Shown: positions 47,362 to 56,267, counted from the first letter of the stretch. The stretch: DNA of 64,000 nt from JBFLVU01 sp037444825 (GCA_037444825.1 JBBILR010000002.1:62001-126000), one strand, 5' to 3'. Numbers and translations are program-made. The notes: generated by a model from the letters alone, not told the origin.

Positions 47362-49815
47362 TCACCGCACCACGAAGTTGACGACCTTGCCGGCCACGGC
47401 GATCTCCTTGACCACCGTCCTCCCCGCGAGGTGCGGCCGCACCTTCTCGTGGTTCCGCGCCGCCTCGAGGATTTCCGCCTCGGAGGCCCCCGCGGGGACG
47501 GTCACCTGGGCGCGGAGACGGCCGTTCACCTGCACCGGGAGGGTGACCTCCTCCTCGGCGGCCAGCTCCGGGTCCCAGGCGGGCCAGGGCCCGTCCACCA
47601 GGAACCCTTGTCCCCCCAGCCGCTCCCAGAGCGCGTCGGCGAGGTGCGGGGTGAAGGGGGCGAGAAGCTGGACCAGGGCGGTGAGGGCCTCCCGGAAGAC
47701 GAAGCGCTGGCCGGGGCTCCGGTCGTAGGAGGCGGCGAAGGCGAGAACGGCGTTGGCCAGCTCCATGAGGGCCGCCACCGCGGTGTTGATCTTCAAGCGG
47801 CCCTCCAGCTCCCCCTCCACCTTCGCCACCGTCTGGTGGACCTTCCGCCGGAGCGGGTGGACGGGACCCTCGCCGGGCTCCGCCGGGCCCTTCAGGTCCT
47901 CCGCCCACTCCTCCACCAGCCCGTGGACGCGGGCCAGGAAGCGGTAGGCCCCCTCCGCCCCGCTGTCCTGCCAGTCCAGGCGGTCCCAGGGCGGGGAGAC
48001 GAAGAGCATGTTGAGCCGCACGGCGTCGGCGCCGTACCGGGCCACCATCTCGTCGGGCTCCACGAGGTTCCCGAGGCTCTTGCTCATCTTGGCCCCGTCC
48101 TTGATGACCATCCCCTGGCACATGAGGCGCTTCACCGGTTCCCCGAAGGGAAGGAGGCCCAAGTCCCGGAGGACCATGGTGAAGAACCGGCAGTAGATGA
48201 GGTGCATGGTGGCGTGCTCGATGCCGCCGATGTAGAAGTCCACGGGGCACCAGGCCTCCACCGCGCCGCGGGCGAAGGGGGCCGAGGACTCCTTGGGGCT
48301 CGTGTACCTCAGGAAGTACCAGGAGGAGTCCACGAAGGTGTCCATGGTGTCCGTCTCCCGCTGGGCCTCCTTTCCGCACCGGGGGCAGGGGGTCTTGAGG
48401 AAGTCCTCGCGGGTGGCCAGGGGGCTCCGGCCCCGCCCCGTGAAGGCCACGTCCTTGGGCAGGAGCACCGGGAGGTCCCGCTCCGGAACCGGCACGGTCC
48501 CGCACTCCGGGCAGTAGACGATGGGGATGGGCGTCCCCCAGTAGCGCTGGCGGGAGATGCCCCAGTCCTTGATCCGGTACTGCACGGTCCGCTGGCCGAG
48601 GCCCTTTTCCTCCAGGAAGGCCCCCATCCGCCGGGCGGCCTCCCGGTTGGGGAGACCGGTGAAGGGCCCGCTCTCCACGAGGACCCCGTCGTCGGGGCAG
48701 GCGGCCTCCAGGGTTTCGGCGGAGAGGTTTCCGCTCTGGACCACCACGCGGACGGGAAGGCCGTAGGCCCTCGCGAACTCGAAATCCCGCTGGTCGTGGG
48801 CCGGGACGCTCATGACGGCGCCGGTCCCGTAGTCCATCAGCACGAAGTTGGCCACCCACACGGGAATCCGCTCGCCGGAGAAGGGGTTGAGGGCCCAGGC
48901 GCCGGTGAAGACCCCCTCCTTCTCCCGGGTGGTGGCCCGCTCGTGGGTACTCTGGGACCGCATCCTCGCCCGGAAGGCCTCCACCTCCGGCCGCCGGTCG
49001 GCGGCGGTGATCTCCCCCACGGCGGGGTGCTCGGGGGCCAGGAGGAGGTAGGTGGCCCCGTAGATGGTGTCCAGGCGGGTGGTGAAGACCGTCACCGGCC
49101 TTTCGCGGCCTTCGACGGGGAAGTGGACGAGGGCGCCCTCGGAGCGGCCGATCCAGTTCCGCTGCATGGCCACCACCTCCGGCGGCCACTGTGTGAGGTC
49201 GTCCAGGTTTCGAAGGAGCTCCTCGGCGTAGTGGGTCAGCTTGAGAAACCACTGGTCCAGCTCCCGCATCTCCACGGGGTTGTGGCACCGCCAGCAGGTC
49301 CCGTTCTCCACCTGCTCGTTGGCCAGGACCGTGGCGCACTCCGGGCACCAGTTCACGGGCCGCTTCGCTTTGTAGCAGAGGCCCTTTTCGTACATCCGGA
49401 GGAAGAACCACTGGTTCCAGCGGTAGTAGTCCGGTTCGCAGGTCACCACCTCCCGGTCCCAGTCGTAGAGGAAGCCCAGGCGCCGGAGCTGGCTTCGCAT
49501 GGCGGCCATGTTGGCGTCGGTCCAGGCCTTGGGGTGGACGCCCCCCTTGATGGCGGCGTTCTCCGCCGGAAGGCCGAAGGCGTCGAAGCCCGTGGGGTGC
49601 AGGACGTTCTTGCCGCGCATCCGCTGGAAGCGCGCCACCACGTCCCCGATGGTGTAGTTGCGGACGTGGCCCATGTGGATGCGGCCCGAGGGGTACATGA
49701 ACATCTCCAGGCAGTAGAAGTTGGGCCGCCCGGGCGCCTCGGGGGTGCGGGCCACGCCCGCCTCCTCCCACCGCTTCTGCATCCGCGCTTCCAGCTCCAA
49801 AGGCTCGTAGGCCAT
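47362..49815 (-). CDS. leuS: Leucyl-tRNA synthetase
   Basis: 817 residues, class I. HIGH motif is HMGHVRNYTIGD with the preceding MFMYPSGRI; the KMSKS loop is GAKMSKSLGN. The CP1 editing domain has TTRLDTIYGATYLLLAPEHP. Zinc-type cysteines CWRC and CPEC are seen (about residues 160-180 and in the CP1 area). The C-terminal domain ends VKEIAVAGKVVNFVVR. GGAGG precedes ATG 49815. It starts the leuS-lptE unit. Confidence 0.98.
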   Translation of the reverse strand: MAYEPLELEARMQKRWEEAGVARTPEAPGRPNFYCLEMFMYPSGRIHMGHVRNYTIGDVVARFQRMRGKNVLHPTGFDAFGLPAENAAIKGGVHPKAWTDANMAAMRSQLRRLGFLYDWDREVVTCEPDYYRWNQWFFLRMYEKGLCYKAKRPVNWCPECATVLANEQVENGTCWRCHNPVEMRELDQWFLKLTHYAEELLRNLDDLTQWPPEVVAMQRNWIGRSEGALVHFPVEGRERPVTVFTTRLDTIYGATYLLLAPEHPAVGEITAADRRPEVEAFRARMRSQSTHERATTREKEGVFTGAWALNPFSGERIPVWVANFVLMDYGTGAVMSVPAHDQRDFEFARAYGLPVRVVVQSGNLSAETLEAACPDDGVLVESGPFTGLPNREAARRMGAFLEEKGLGQRTVQYRIKDWGISRQRYWGTPIPIVYCPECGTVPVPERDLPVLLPKDVAFTGRGRSPLATREDFLKTPCPRCGKEAQRETDTMDTFVDSSWYFLRYTSPKESSAPFARGAVEAWCPVDFYIGGIEHATMHLIYCRFFTMVLRDLGLLPFGEPVKRLMCQGMVIKDGAKMSKSLGNLVEPDEMVARYGADAVRLNMLFVSPPWDRLDWQDSGAEGAYRFLARVHGLVEEWAEDLKGPAEPGEGPVHPLRRKVHQTVAKVEGELEGRLKINTAVAALMELANAVLAFAASYDRSPGQRFVFREALTALVQLLAPFTPHLADALWERLGGQGFLVDGPWPAWDPELAAEEEVTLPVQVNGRLRAQVTVPAGASEAEILEAARNHEKVRPHLAGRTVVKEIAVAGKVVNFVVR

Positions 49816-49840
49816 CGGCGGGGACCTCCAGAACCCACGA

Positions 49841-49869
49841 ATTTTAAGACTTTTTCGCCGCGCTCACAA
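49841..49869 (-). promoter_or_regulatory. Promoter of leuS-lptE
   Basis: Minus-strand TTGTGA (49864-49869), 17-base spacer, TAAAAT (49841-49846), 25 bases before ATG 49815. Confidence 0.65.
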
Positions 49870-49926
49870 GGAGGGGCCGCCCTTCGTCGGGAACGGGAGC
49901 CGAGGGGGATTCCTAGGGCCGGGGGT

Positions 49927-50661
49927 TCAAGAGCACTTCTTCTGCGGCCCCTCCGGGCGGCGGAGGAAGCGTCCGTTCTCGAAGACCAGGTCGTCCTCGA
50001 AGCAGTGGGTGGCCGCCTCGTCGGTGGGGATGGCCGTGAGGGCCACCTTCTTGTCGGAGCCCCCGCAGAGGAGGATGTACTCCCGCCCGTCGGCGGAGAC
50101 GCCGTAGCTGTACGGGGCGCCCCAGGGGTCCACGGCGGGGAGCTCGGCGAGGTACGACGGCTCCAGGAGGGGCCGGAGGGCCTCGGCGTCCACCAGGCTG
50201 TAGTAGGAATCGGTGTCGTGGCCGGTGGCCGGGTAGGTCCCATGGTCCTTCGCGTACGCCTCGCAGGCGGTGGCGAGGGTGTGGATCTCCCCCACGGCCC
50301 GCTTCTGCTTGGCCCTCTCCATCGCCGTGAGGAGGTTGGGGATGGCGATGGCGGCCACGATCCCGGCCACGAGGCAGAAGAGGACCAGCCCCGCCCCCAC
50401 CAGCCCCAGGACCAGCGCCGTGGGAAAGCCCTTCCGGGAGGGCGCGGGGGCCGCGGAAGGCGGCGCGGCGGGGGCCGCGGCGGCCCGGGGAGGGGGCGGA
50501 GGCGCGGCGGGGGGAGCGGGGGAAGGCGCTTCCGGCCTCGCCGCCGGAGGGGCCTGGGGAGGCGGCGCGGCTTCGGCCCCCTCCGGCCGGGGAGCGCCAC
50601 ACCGGTCGCAGAACTTCGAGTTCGGCGGATTTTCCTGCCCGCAGGCGCAGACCCAGGCCAT
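49927..50661 (-). CDS. Zinc-ribbon protein fused through a proline-rich linker to a type IV pseudopilin-like domain
   Basis: 244 residues. Cysteines 5, 7, 18 and 21 (CACGQ ... FCDRCG) form a zinc ribbon. A proline/alanine linker (25-75) leads to one hydrophobic helix (82-108) that continues into PNLLTAMERAKQKRAVGEIHTLATACEAY, the N-terminal helix of GspG/PilA-type pseudopilins, and HGTYPATG follows as in that family. The C-terminal part is beta-rich with DPWGAPYSYGVSADGREYIL, also GspG-like. There is no prepilin peptidase site. GAGGAGGACC precedes the ATG. It is probably anchored with the ribbon in the cytoplasm. Role unknown. Confidence 0.8.
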   Translation of the reverse strand: MAWVCACGQENPPNSKFCDRCGAPRPEGAEAAPPPQAPPAARPEAPSPAPPAAPPPPPRAAAAPAAPPSAAPAPSRKGFPTALVLGLVGAGLVLFCLVAGIVAAIAIPNLLTAMERAKQKRAVGEIHTLATACEAYAKDHGTYPATGHDTDSYYSLVDAEALRPLLEPSYLAELPAVDPWGAPYSYGVSADGREYILLCGGSDKKVALTAIPTDEAATHCFEDDLVFENGRFLRRPEGPQKKCS

Positions 50662-50685
50662 GGGGTCCTCCTCGAGATCCCCCCG

Positions 50686-50691
50686 ATTCTA
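50686..50691 (-). promoter_or_regulatory. -10 box (TAGAAT) of the zinc-ribbon/pseudopilin gene
   Basis: Minus-strand TAGAAT, 24 bases before ATG 50661, in otherwise GC-rich DNA. Confidence 0.4.
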
Positions 50692-50751
50692 GGTCTCCGC
50701 GTGGAGAAAGACAAGGGGGGCTCCCGTCCAGCTCCTTTCTCCTCCGGCGCG

Positions 50752-51285
50752 GGAGCCCTCCAGGCGCTCTCACGCGAGGCCCTGGAGAAGAAGCTCACGG
50801 CCTATCTCCGCATGGACCTCGGCCCCGGGGGCGAACTCGCGGTGGAGCCGGTAGGAGGCCATGGAGAACGCCGAGAAGTGCGACGGGAAGCTGGCGCTCC
50901 ACACCGATGACGGGACGCTCCCGGCCGGAGAGATCTACCGGATCTACAAGGACCTCCAGGAGATCGAGCGCTCCTTCCGGTCCCTCAAGAGCGTCGTCCG
51001 GATCCGTCCCACCTATCACCGGACCGCGCGCGGCGTGAAGGCGCACGCGTTCCTCTGCGTGCTGGCGCTCCTCGTCGAGCGGGTCATGCGCCTCGAGATC
51101 CAGGGGGCGGGGGAGACCCGGTCCCCCCGCGCGGCCCTGGCGGAACTGCGCCGCCCCACCCAGGTCCGCCTCGACCTGCCTGCCCGAGACAAGCCGGTCC
51201 GCGTTCTGGCCGACCAAACGCCCCTCCAAGGCCGGCTCTTCCAGACCCTGGACGCGGAACCCCCGACCCGAAACCGCCTCCGCAG
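50752..51285 (+). pseudogene. Remnant of an IS1634/IS4-type transposase (C-terminal part, frameshifted)
   Basis: Frame 2 from 50861 codes EKCDGKLALHTDDGTLPAG then EIYRIYKDLQEIERSFRSLK, which carries the E-X6-K of the IS4-family YREK signature, then RIRPTYHRTARGVKAHAFLC. This is the C-terminal catalytic region of IS1634-type transposases. The segment just upstream (REALEKKLTAYLRMDLG) is in frame 1 and matches the preceding part of such proteins, so a frameshift lies near 50855. The N-terminal two thirds are missing. Homology ends near 51285, with no in-frame stop soon after. No terminal repeats or target duplication were found. A 9-bp inverted repeat GGGCTCCCG/CGGGAGCCC spans 50718-50758. Confidence 0.75.
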
Positions 51286-51405
51286 GAGGCCGTGTAGTAC
51301 GAAAATCCCCCCGCCTCCTTCCCTTCTTCCTTACAGAAATCGGGCGTCAAAGTCGGGGGCCGAGGGCTGCAACCGCCTCCACCCTGAGGGGCCCGGGCTT
51401 GCCGG

Positions 51406-51434
51406 AAAAAAGGGGAGACCCGGAGGGCCTCCCC
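51406..51434 (-). terminator. Terminator of the TPR gene
   Basis: GGGGAG/CTCCCC stem (51412-51417 with 51429-51434, extended inside by CCC/GGG), followed on the minus strand by six T (51406-51411), 24 bases past the stop at 51458. Confidence 0.75.
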
Positions 51435-51457
51435 TCGAGTTCCGGCGCACCTTTGGG

Positions 51458-52447
51458 TCACTTCTTCTTGGCGAGGGGCTCGATCTGCTTCAGGAGGTCC
51501 TGGACGGCCTTCTTCTTCTCCTCGTTCTTGGAGATCTCCAGGAAGGACTTGAGGACCGGGACGGCCTCGGCGTAGCGCTTGAGGTTCACCAGGGCGTTGC
51601 CCTTGCCGAGCAAAGCCTTCTCCCAGTTGGGGCGGAGCCCCAGGATGCGGTCGTAGGCGGCCAGGGCCCCTTCGTAGTCCTTCTGCTTCTCGTAGGCGAT
51701 GGCCATCTGGTCCAGGACGGCGGGGCGGTAGGTCTCGTTCTTGGTGACCTCCAAGTACTTCTGGAGGGCGGGGATGGCCTTGGCGTACTGCTCCGCCTTC
51801 AGAAGGTTCTGGCCCACGGCCAGGAGGACCTGCTCGTCGTTGGGGTTGAGGGCCGCGGCCTTCTCGAAGTAGGGCTCCGCCTCGGCGTACTTTCCCTGGT
51901 TGAAAAGGAGGATGCCGGCGGCGAAGGCCACGTCCTTGTAGTCGGGGTTCTGCTGGTAGATGGCCTTGTACTGAACCAGGGCGTCCTGGGGGCGGTTGTT
52001 CTTCTCGTGGAGCTGGGCGATGTTGTAGCGGACCTCGTTGTTGGAGGGGTCCACGTCGACGGCCCGCTGGAAGGCCTCGGCGGCTTTCGCCTCCTGGCCC
52101 ATGTAGTAGTAGCAGGTGGCCTCGTAAAGGAGGGTTTGGGTGCCGAAGGGGTTCTGTTCCAAGGCCTTCTCGAAGGCCTGGATGGCGGCTTGGTAGTTCT
52201 TCAGGTTGTAGTGGGCCACCCCCAGGTCGATGTAGAGGCCTTCCGTGACCTGGCCGGCCTCGATGAACTTCTGCGCCAGCTCCACGGCCTTCTGGTACTC
52301 GCCCTGGGTGATGAGGTCTTCGATCTTCACCGATTCTTTGCTCTTTCCCTGGTCCTTGCCTTTGGAGCCTTTGGACTGGGCGGCGGCCCCGAGGGCCAGC
52401 GAGGCGGCCAGGGCCGCCACGCCCAAGGTCTTGAACATGCGGCGCAT
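51458..52447 (-). CDS. Secreted TPR-repeat protein
   Basis: 329 residues from ATG 52447, with GGGAGGATCC upstream. The signal peptide ends at GAAAQ (about 24). A lysine/serine linker follows, then about eight TPR units (for example YIDLGVAHYNLKNYQAAIQA, AGILLFNQGKYAEAEPYFEK, ALLGKGNALVNLKRYAEAVP). The last unit ends at KKK. It should act in the periplasm or at the outer membrane as a protein scaffold. Partners unknown. Divergent from the signalling protein gene at 52576. Confidence 0.9.
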   Translation of the reverse strand: MRRMFKTLGVAALAASLALGAAAQSKGSKGKDQGKSKESVKIEDLITQGEYQKAVELAQKFIEAGQVTEGLYIDLGVAHYNLKNYQAAIQAFEKALEQNPFGTQTLLYEATCYYYMGQEAKAAEAFQRAVDVDPSNNEVRYNIAQLHEKNNRPQDALVQYKAIYQQNPDYKDVAFAAGILLFNQGKYAEAEPYFEKAAALNPNDEQVLLAVGQNLLKAEQYAKAIPALQKYLEVTKNETYRPAVLDQMAIAYEKQKDYEGALAAYDRILGLRPNWEKALLGKGNALVNLKRYAEAVPVLKSFLEISKNEEKKKAVQDLLKQIEPLAKKK

Positions 52448-52460
52448 GAGGATCCTCCCT

Positions 52461-52499
52461 GCCGGCCTTCCCCGGCCGGCGAAGTTTTTAAGGGTATCA
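52461..52499 (-). promoter_or_regulatory. TPR gene promoter and leader hairpin
   Basis: Minus-strand TGATACCCT (52491-52499, TG-A-TACCCT) followed by a leader with a perfect 7-bp hairpin GCCGGCC/GGCCGGC (52461-52480), whose foot is only a few bases from the ribosome site. This may stabilise the message or modulate its translation. Confidence 0.4.
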
Positions 52500-52524
52500 C
52501 CGGAAGCCTCTGAAGTCAAACGCC

Positions 52525-52553
52525 TTGGCGGGAACGGAAAGGAACGGTATAGT
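52525..52553 (+). promoter_or_regulatory. Promoter of the HPt-REC-REC protein gene
   Basis: TTGGCG (52525-52530), 17-base spacer, TATAGT (52548-52553), 22 bases before ATG 52576. Confidence 0.6.
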
Positions 52554-52575
52554 TTCTCTTGGAAAGGGCGGGTGG

Positions 52576-54198
52576 ATGGCCAAGAACCGGGAAGACCGTT
52601 CGGAGTCCTGGCGCCGGTACCTGGAGGACAGCGCGCAGCGCCTGTCGGAGATGGACCGGATCCTCTCGGCGCTGCAGGGGGACCGTTCCTCCCGGAGGGG
52701 CATCGAGGAGATCCAGGCGGCCTTCCACGACTTCGCGGGCTCGGGGGCCCTCTACGCCCTTCCGGAGGTGAGCGCCCTGGGAGGGGAGGGGGAGTACATC
52801 TGCTACGCGGTGTCCCTCTCGGACCGCCCCCCCACCGACGAGGAGCTGGAGCAGATCGCCGGCCTCGTCCGCCGCCTCCGGGTGATCTTTCAGGGGGTGA
52901 TGGATACGCAGGCGGCGGCCCCCCCCCGCTTCCCGTCCCGCTCCGTCCCCCTTCTCCTCCTGGTGGCGCCCTCCACCCCCGAAAGCGCCGCCCTCGCGGA
53001 GTTCCTGGCCAAGCGGGGCCTCCAGGTGGAGCGAGCGGAGAGCGCCGCGGCGGGGGTGGAGGCGGTCCGGGCCTCGCTGCCGGACATGGCGGCGGTGGCC
53101 GTCTCCCTTCCCGACGGGTCGGGGTACGACTTCGTCCGGCGCTTCCGGGAGATCGAGGGGGAGCGGAGCGTTCCGGTGGTCCTGCTCGGGGCCCCGGAGC
53201 TCTTTCACGACAAGGTGGAGGCCATCGCCTGCGGGGCCGACGGCTTTCTGCCCCCTCCCGTGGACCCGGGGAGCCTCTTCCGCAAGTTCCGCTCCCTGCT
53301 GGGGCGGCGGCGCGCCGCGTCGGCGAGGATCCTCGCGGTGGAGGACGATCCCCACCAGGCGGAGTTCTTGGAACGCACCCTTTCCCAGGGGGGCTACCAG
53401 ACGCGGGTCCTCACCGACCCCATGGCCTTCGAACGGGAGCTACACGCCTTCCGGCCGGACCTGGTGCTCATGGACGTCCTCCTGCCCGGCGTCTCGGGGT
53501 ACGACCTGGTCCGCTACCTCCGCCAGGAGGAGGGCTTCTCCGCGGTGCCCGTGGTTTTCCTCACCACCGAGGGCCGCCGCAAGGCCCAGATCAAGGGCGC
53601 CGAGGCCGGCGGCGACGACTACCTCATCAAGCCGGTGACGCCGGAGGACCTGTTGGCCACCGTCAAGTCGAGGCTCATTCGGTACCGCTCCCTGCAGGAG
53701 ATGATGGACCACGACGAGCTGACGGGCCTGCTCGCCCACACGCCGTTCCTCCAGCAGGCCCGGCTCTGCCTCTCCCGTTTCAGCCGCCGACAGATCCCCT
53801 ACGCCATGGTCCTCGTCGAGGTGGATCCGCCCAAGTCGCTCCCCTTCCCCCCGCCCAGGGTCCAGGCGGCCCTTCTGCAGGGCCTGGCGCGGTACCTCCA
53901 GCGAAAAGTCCGCCAGACGGACATCATGGGCCGCTACGGCGAGAACCTTCTGGCCGTGGTCCTCGAGCACCTCACCCCCGGCGACGCCGTGAAGCTGCTG
54001 GAACGCCTGTTGGGGGAGTACGCGCAGATCGAGTGGCCGGTGGAGGAGCTGAAGCTGCGCACCACCTTCACCGCCGGGGCCGCCATGGCCCATCCTTCCA
54101 TGAAGACGCTCAAGGCGTGGCTGGACGCCGCCTCCGCCGCCCTGGCCGCGGCCCGGAAGCAGGGAGGAGGCCGCGTGGCCCTGGCCCCGCCGCCTTAA
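52576..54198 (+). CDS. Signalling protein: HPt, degenerate REC, REC and degenerate GGDEF domains
   Basis: 540 residues from ATG 52576 (AAAGGGCGGG upstream). Residues 10-110 are an HPt-like helical bundle with H51 in AFHDFAGSGALYALPEV. REC1 (about 126-242) has S177 where the phospho-Asp should be (VAVSLPDGSG) and so should not be phosphorylated. REC2 (251-368) is complete: D257/D258, D300 (VLMDVLLPG), T330, K352. The last domain (from 378, DHDELTGLLAHTPFLQQARL) is a GGDEF domain whose signature is RYGENLLAVV, so it should not make c-di-GMP. It is a cytoplasmic relay or scaffold. No kinase gene is adjacent. Confidence 0.85.
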   Translation: MAKNREDRSESWRRYLEDSAQRLSEMDRILSALQGDRSSRRGIEEIQAAFHDFAGSGALYALPEVSALGGEGEYICYAVSLSDRPPTDEELEQIAGLVRRLRVIFQGVMDTQAAAPPRFPSRSVPLLLLVAPSTPESAALAEFLAKRGLQVERAESAAAGVEAVRASLPDMAAVAVSLPDGSGYDFVRRFREIEGERSVPVVLLGAPELFHDKVEAIACGADGFLPPPVDPGSLFRKFRSLLGRRRAASARILAVEDDPHQAEFLERTLSQGGYQTRVLTDPMAFERELHAFRPDLVLMDVLLPGVSGYDLVRYLRQEEGFSAVPVVFLTTEGRRKAQIKGAEAGGDDYLIKPVTPEDLLATVKSRLIRYRSLQEMMDHDELTGLLAHTPFLQQARLCLSRFSRRQIPYAMVLVEVDPPKSLPFPPPRVQAALLQGLARYLQRKVRQTDIMGRYGENLLAVVLEHLTPGDAVKLLERLLGEYAQIEWPVEELKLRTTFTAGAAMAHPSMKTLKAWLDAASAALAAARKQGGGRVALAPPP

Positions 54199-54201
54199 GG
54201 C

Positions 54202-55179
54202 TCAGGGCGGGGCCGGCACCGTCTCCTTCAGGATGCGGAGGAGGTGCCGTTCCACGTGGCCCCAGTCGTCCCGCACCCCCCCCTTGAGGCGGAGGTCCAG
54301 GTCGTAGAGGGCGCCCAGGGCCCGCCGGAGTCTCTCCTCGGGCCAGCGTTCCAGGTTCTCCAGGAGGCGCCGCACCGGGGCGGGGTGGGAGAAGCCCAAT
54401 TCCCGGGGTTCCACCTCCCGGGGGTGGCGGCCGGCGGCCCTGGCCGAGCGGAGGTAGAGGAGGGACCGGACCTGCTTGGCCACCATCCCCAGGAAGGCGA
54501 GGGGGACCGCGTCGGGGTCGCGCCGGAGTGCCGCCAGCGTGGCGGCGAGGGTCCGGGCGTCGTCCCGGACGAAGGCGTCCACCGCGTCCCACTGCCGGGG
54601 GGTACCCCCCGCCCCCAGGAGGGCGGGAAGGTCCGGGCCGTCCACCACCTTCTCGTCGGCCTTGTACAGGAAGAGGAGGTCCAGCGCCCGCGCCGCCAAG
54701 GCGGGGTCGCCTTGGGACCACTCCTCGAGGCCCTCCAGGGCCTCCGGCGTGAGGCGGAAGCCCTCCCCCCGGGCCCGGGCCTCGGCGTAGGCCTTCACCG
54801 ACCGGACCCGAAGGTCCTTGGACGGCACCTTGGAGAGGATGCTCCTCCAGGCGCCCGAGGGTCTGGAAAGGTCCGCCGCGACCTCGATGAGGAGGGCCGA
54901 TGAGGGGGACGGCCGTTCCAGGTAGGCGTCCAGGGCCGCCAGCAGGTCGGCTGCCGCCCCCTCGGCGTGGCGGAGGCGCACCGGTTGGACCTCACGGAAC
55001 ATGGGGACGGAGCGGAGCTCGCGGAGAAGGTCGGCGGCGGTGGTGTCGGGGCCGCTGAGGCTCACCACCCCTTCTTCGCCGCCCCAGGCGCGGCACCAGG
55101 CCGCGGCGTCCCGTTCGGTCATGCGGGGGTCGGTGGCCCAGAGGAGCCAGTTCCGCGGCCACTCGCCTCGTTCCGCCAT
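54202..55179 (-). CDS. holA: DNA polymerase III delta subunit (HolA family)
   Basis: 325 residues from ATG 55179 (GGAGAAGGAG upstream). The family's phrases are weak but in order: LLRELRSVPMFREVQPVRLR, then DAYLERPSPSSALLIEVA, and C-terminally DAVDAFVRDDARTLAATLAA and PLAFLGMVAKQVRSLLYLR, typical of the HolA collar domain, ending LDLRLKGGVRDDWGHVERHL. HolA opens the beta clamp in the clamp loader. The first ATPase-like strand (NWLLWATDPRMTERDA) is the degenerate domain. It lies 17 bases after the oppC stop on the same strand but is unrelated by function. Confidence 0.82.
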   Translation of the reverse strand: MAERGEWPRNWLLWATDPRMTERDAAAWCRAWGGEEGVVSLSGPDTTAADLLRELRSVPMFREVQPVRLRHAEGAAADLLAALDAYLERPSPSSALLIEVAADLSRPSGAWRSILSKVPSKDLRVRSVKAYAEARARGEGFRLTPEALEGLEEWSQGDPALAARALDLLFLYKADEKVVDGPDLPALLGAGGTPRQWDAVDAFVRDDARTLAATLAALRRDPDAVPLAFLGMVAKQVRSLLYLRSARAAGRHPREVEPRELGFSHPAPVRRLLENLERWPEERLRRALGALYDLDLRLKGGVRDDWGHVERHLLRILKETVPAPP

Positions 55180-55196
55180 CTCCTTCTCCCCCGCGG

Positions 55197-56267
55197 CTAG
55201 GCCGAGGCCGGGTTCTGAAGACCGGCGCGCCCCTCCAGCGCCTCGCCGAGCCGATTGTACGCCATTACCGTGAGAAACAGGGCGGCGCCGGGGAAGAGGC
55301 CCAGCCACCAGTCGCTCCAGTGGCGCACCACCAGGCTCATGACGTTTCCCCAGGAGGGTTCGGGGGGCTGGATGCCCACCCCCAGGAAGGAGAGGGCCGC
55401 CTCGGAAAGGACCGCCCCGGCGGCGCCGAAGGCGGCGTTCACCGCCAGGGGGCCCGAGGCGTTGGGAAGGATGTGGCGCAGGGCCTGCCGAAAGGGGCCC
55501 GCCCCCAGGCTTCGGGCCGCCTCCACGTAGGGGGCGGACTTCAGGCGGAGGAACTCCGCCCGGGCGAAGCGGGCCAGGGGGGCCCAGGAGGTGAGGCCGA
55601 TGACGAGGATCACGCTCCAGAGGTTGAGGTAGCGGGGGTCGGTGACGGCGGTAACCGTCAGGATGAAGAAGAAGGTGGGGAAGCAGAGCATGACCTCGAT
55701 GGCGGGGGAGACGAAAAAGCGGTCCACGGCCCCCCCGGCAAAGCCCCCCAGGGCCCCCAGGGAAACGCCCACCAGCAGGGCCAGGAGCATGGAGAGAACC
55801 CCCGTGAGGAGGGTGACCTGGGTGCCGTGGACGAGCCGGGCCGCCACGTCCCGCCCCACGTCGTCGCACCCCAGGAGGTGTTCCCGGCCCGGCGGCTCGT
55901 GGATCCGGTCCAGGCTCGTCTCGTAGGGGGAGTAGGGGATGAGGGGCAGGAGGACCCAGCGGGCCCGCTTCCGCCCCTCGCCTTCGGGCCCGAACCACCT
56001 CGGGTCGCGCTCCAGCGCCAGGGCCGCCTCGTCGGGGCGGAGGAGGAGGCCGAGGGGAAAGAGGTCCCGGAAGGCCGGGAAACGGAGGCGGCCGTCCAGG
56101 TGCACCGCCAGGGGCTTGTTGTTGGCCAGGAGGGGCGCCAGGAGGGAGACGGCGGCCAGCAGGCCGAGGAAGGCCGCCGGGAAGAACAGGCCGGGGGGGA
56201 GGAGCCTCCGCTGCGGAAGGGGGAAAAGGCGCCGGAGGGGGGAAAGAGGGAACCTCACGACCTTCAC
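55197..56267 (-). CDS. Peptide/oligopeptide ABC transporter permease, OppC/YejE type
   Basis: 356 residues from a GTG overlapping the oppB stop (GTGA). After TM1 (about 25-48) comes an insertion of about 110 residues (NNKPLAVHLDGRLRFPAF ... REHLLGCDDVGRDVAARL), as in YejE-type permeases. Then follow five TM segments and the EAA loop, EAARSLGAGPFRQALRHILP. The end EPSWGNVMSLV and FLTVMAYNRLGEAL are standard for OppC. It pairs with OppB to form the membrane channel. No ATPase gene is in the unit. Confidence 0.92.
   Translation of the reverse strand: MKVVRFPLSPLRRLFPLPQRRLLPPGLFFPAAFLGLLAAVSLLAPLLANNKPLAVHLDGRLRFPAFRDLFPLGLLLRPDEAALALERDPRWFGPEGEGRKRARWVLLPLIPYSPYETSLDRIHEPPGREHLLGCDDVGRDVAARLVHGTQVTLLTGVLSMLLALLVGVSLGALGGFAGGAVDRFFVSPAIEVMLCFPTFFFILTVTAVTDPRYLNLWSVILVIGLTSWAPLARFARAEFLRLKSAPYVEAARSLGAGPFRQALRHILPNASGPLAVNAAFGAAGAVLSEAALSFLGVGIQPPEPSWGNVMSLVVRHWSDWWLGLFPGAALFLTVMAYNRLGEALEGRAGLQNPASA

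Noticed and set aside
50718..50758. GGGCTCCCG/CGGGAGCCC as transposon terminal repeat
   Set aside because: The copies are 23 bases apart on the same side of the remnant, so they cannot be the two element ends.
46678..50910. 1410-codon frame opposite leuS and lptE
   Set aside because: Antisense shadow of leuS, lptE and the pseudopilin fusion; only its last part (after 50752) overlaps the real transposase remnant.
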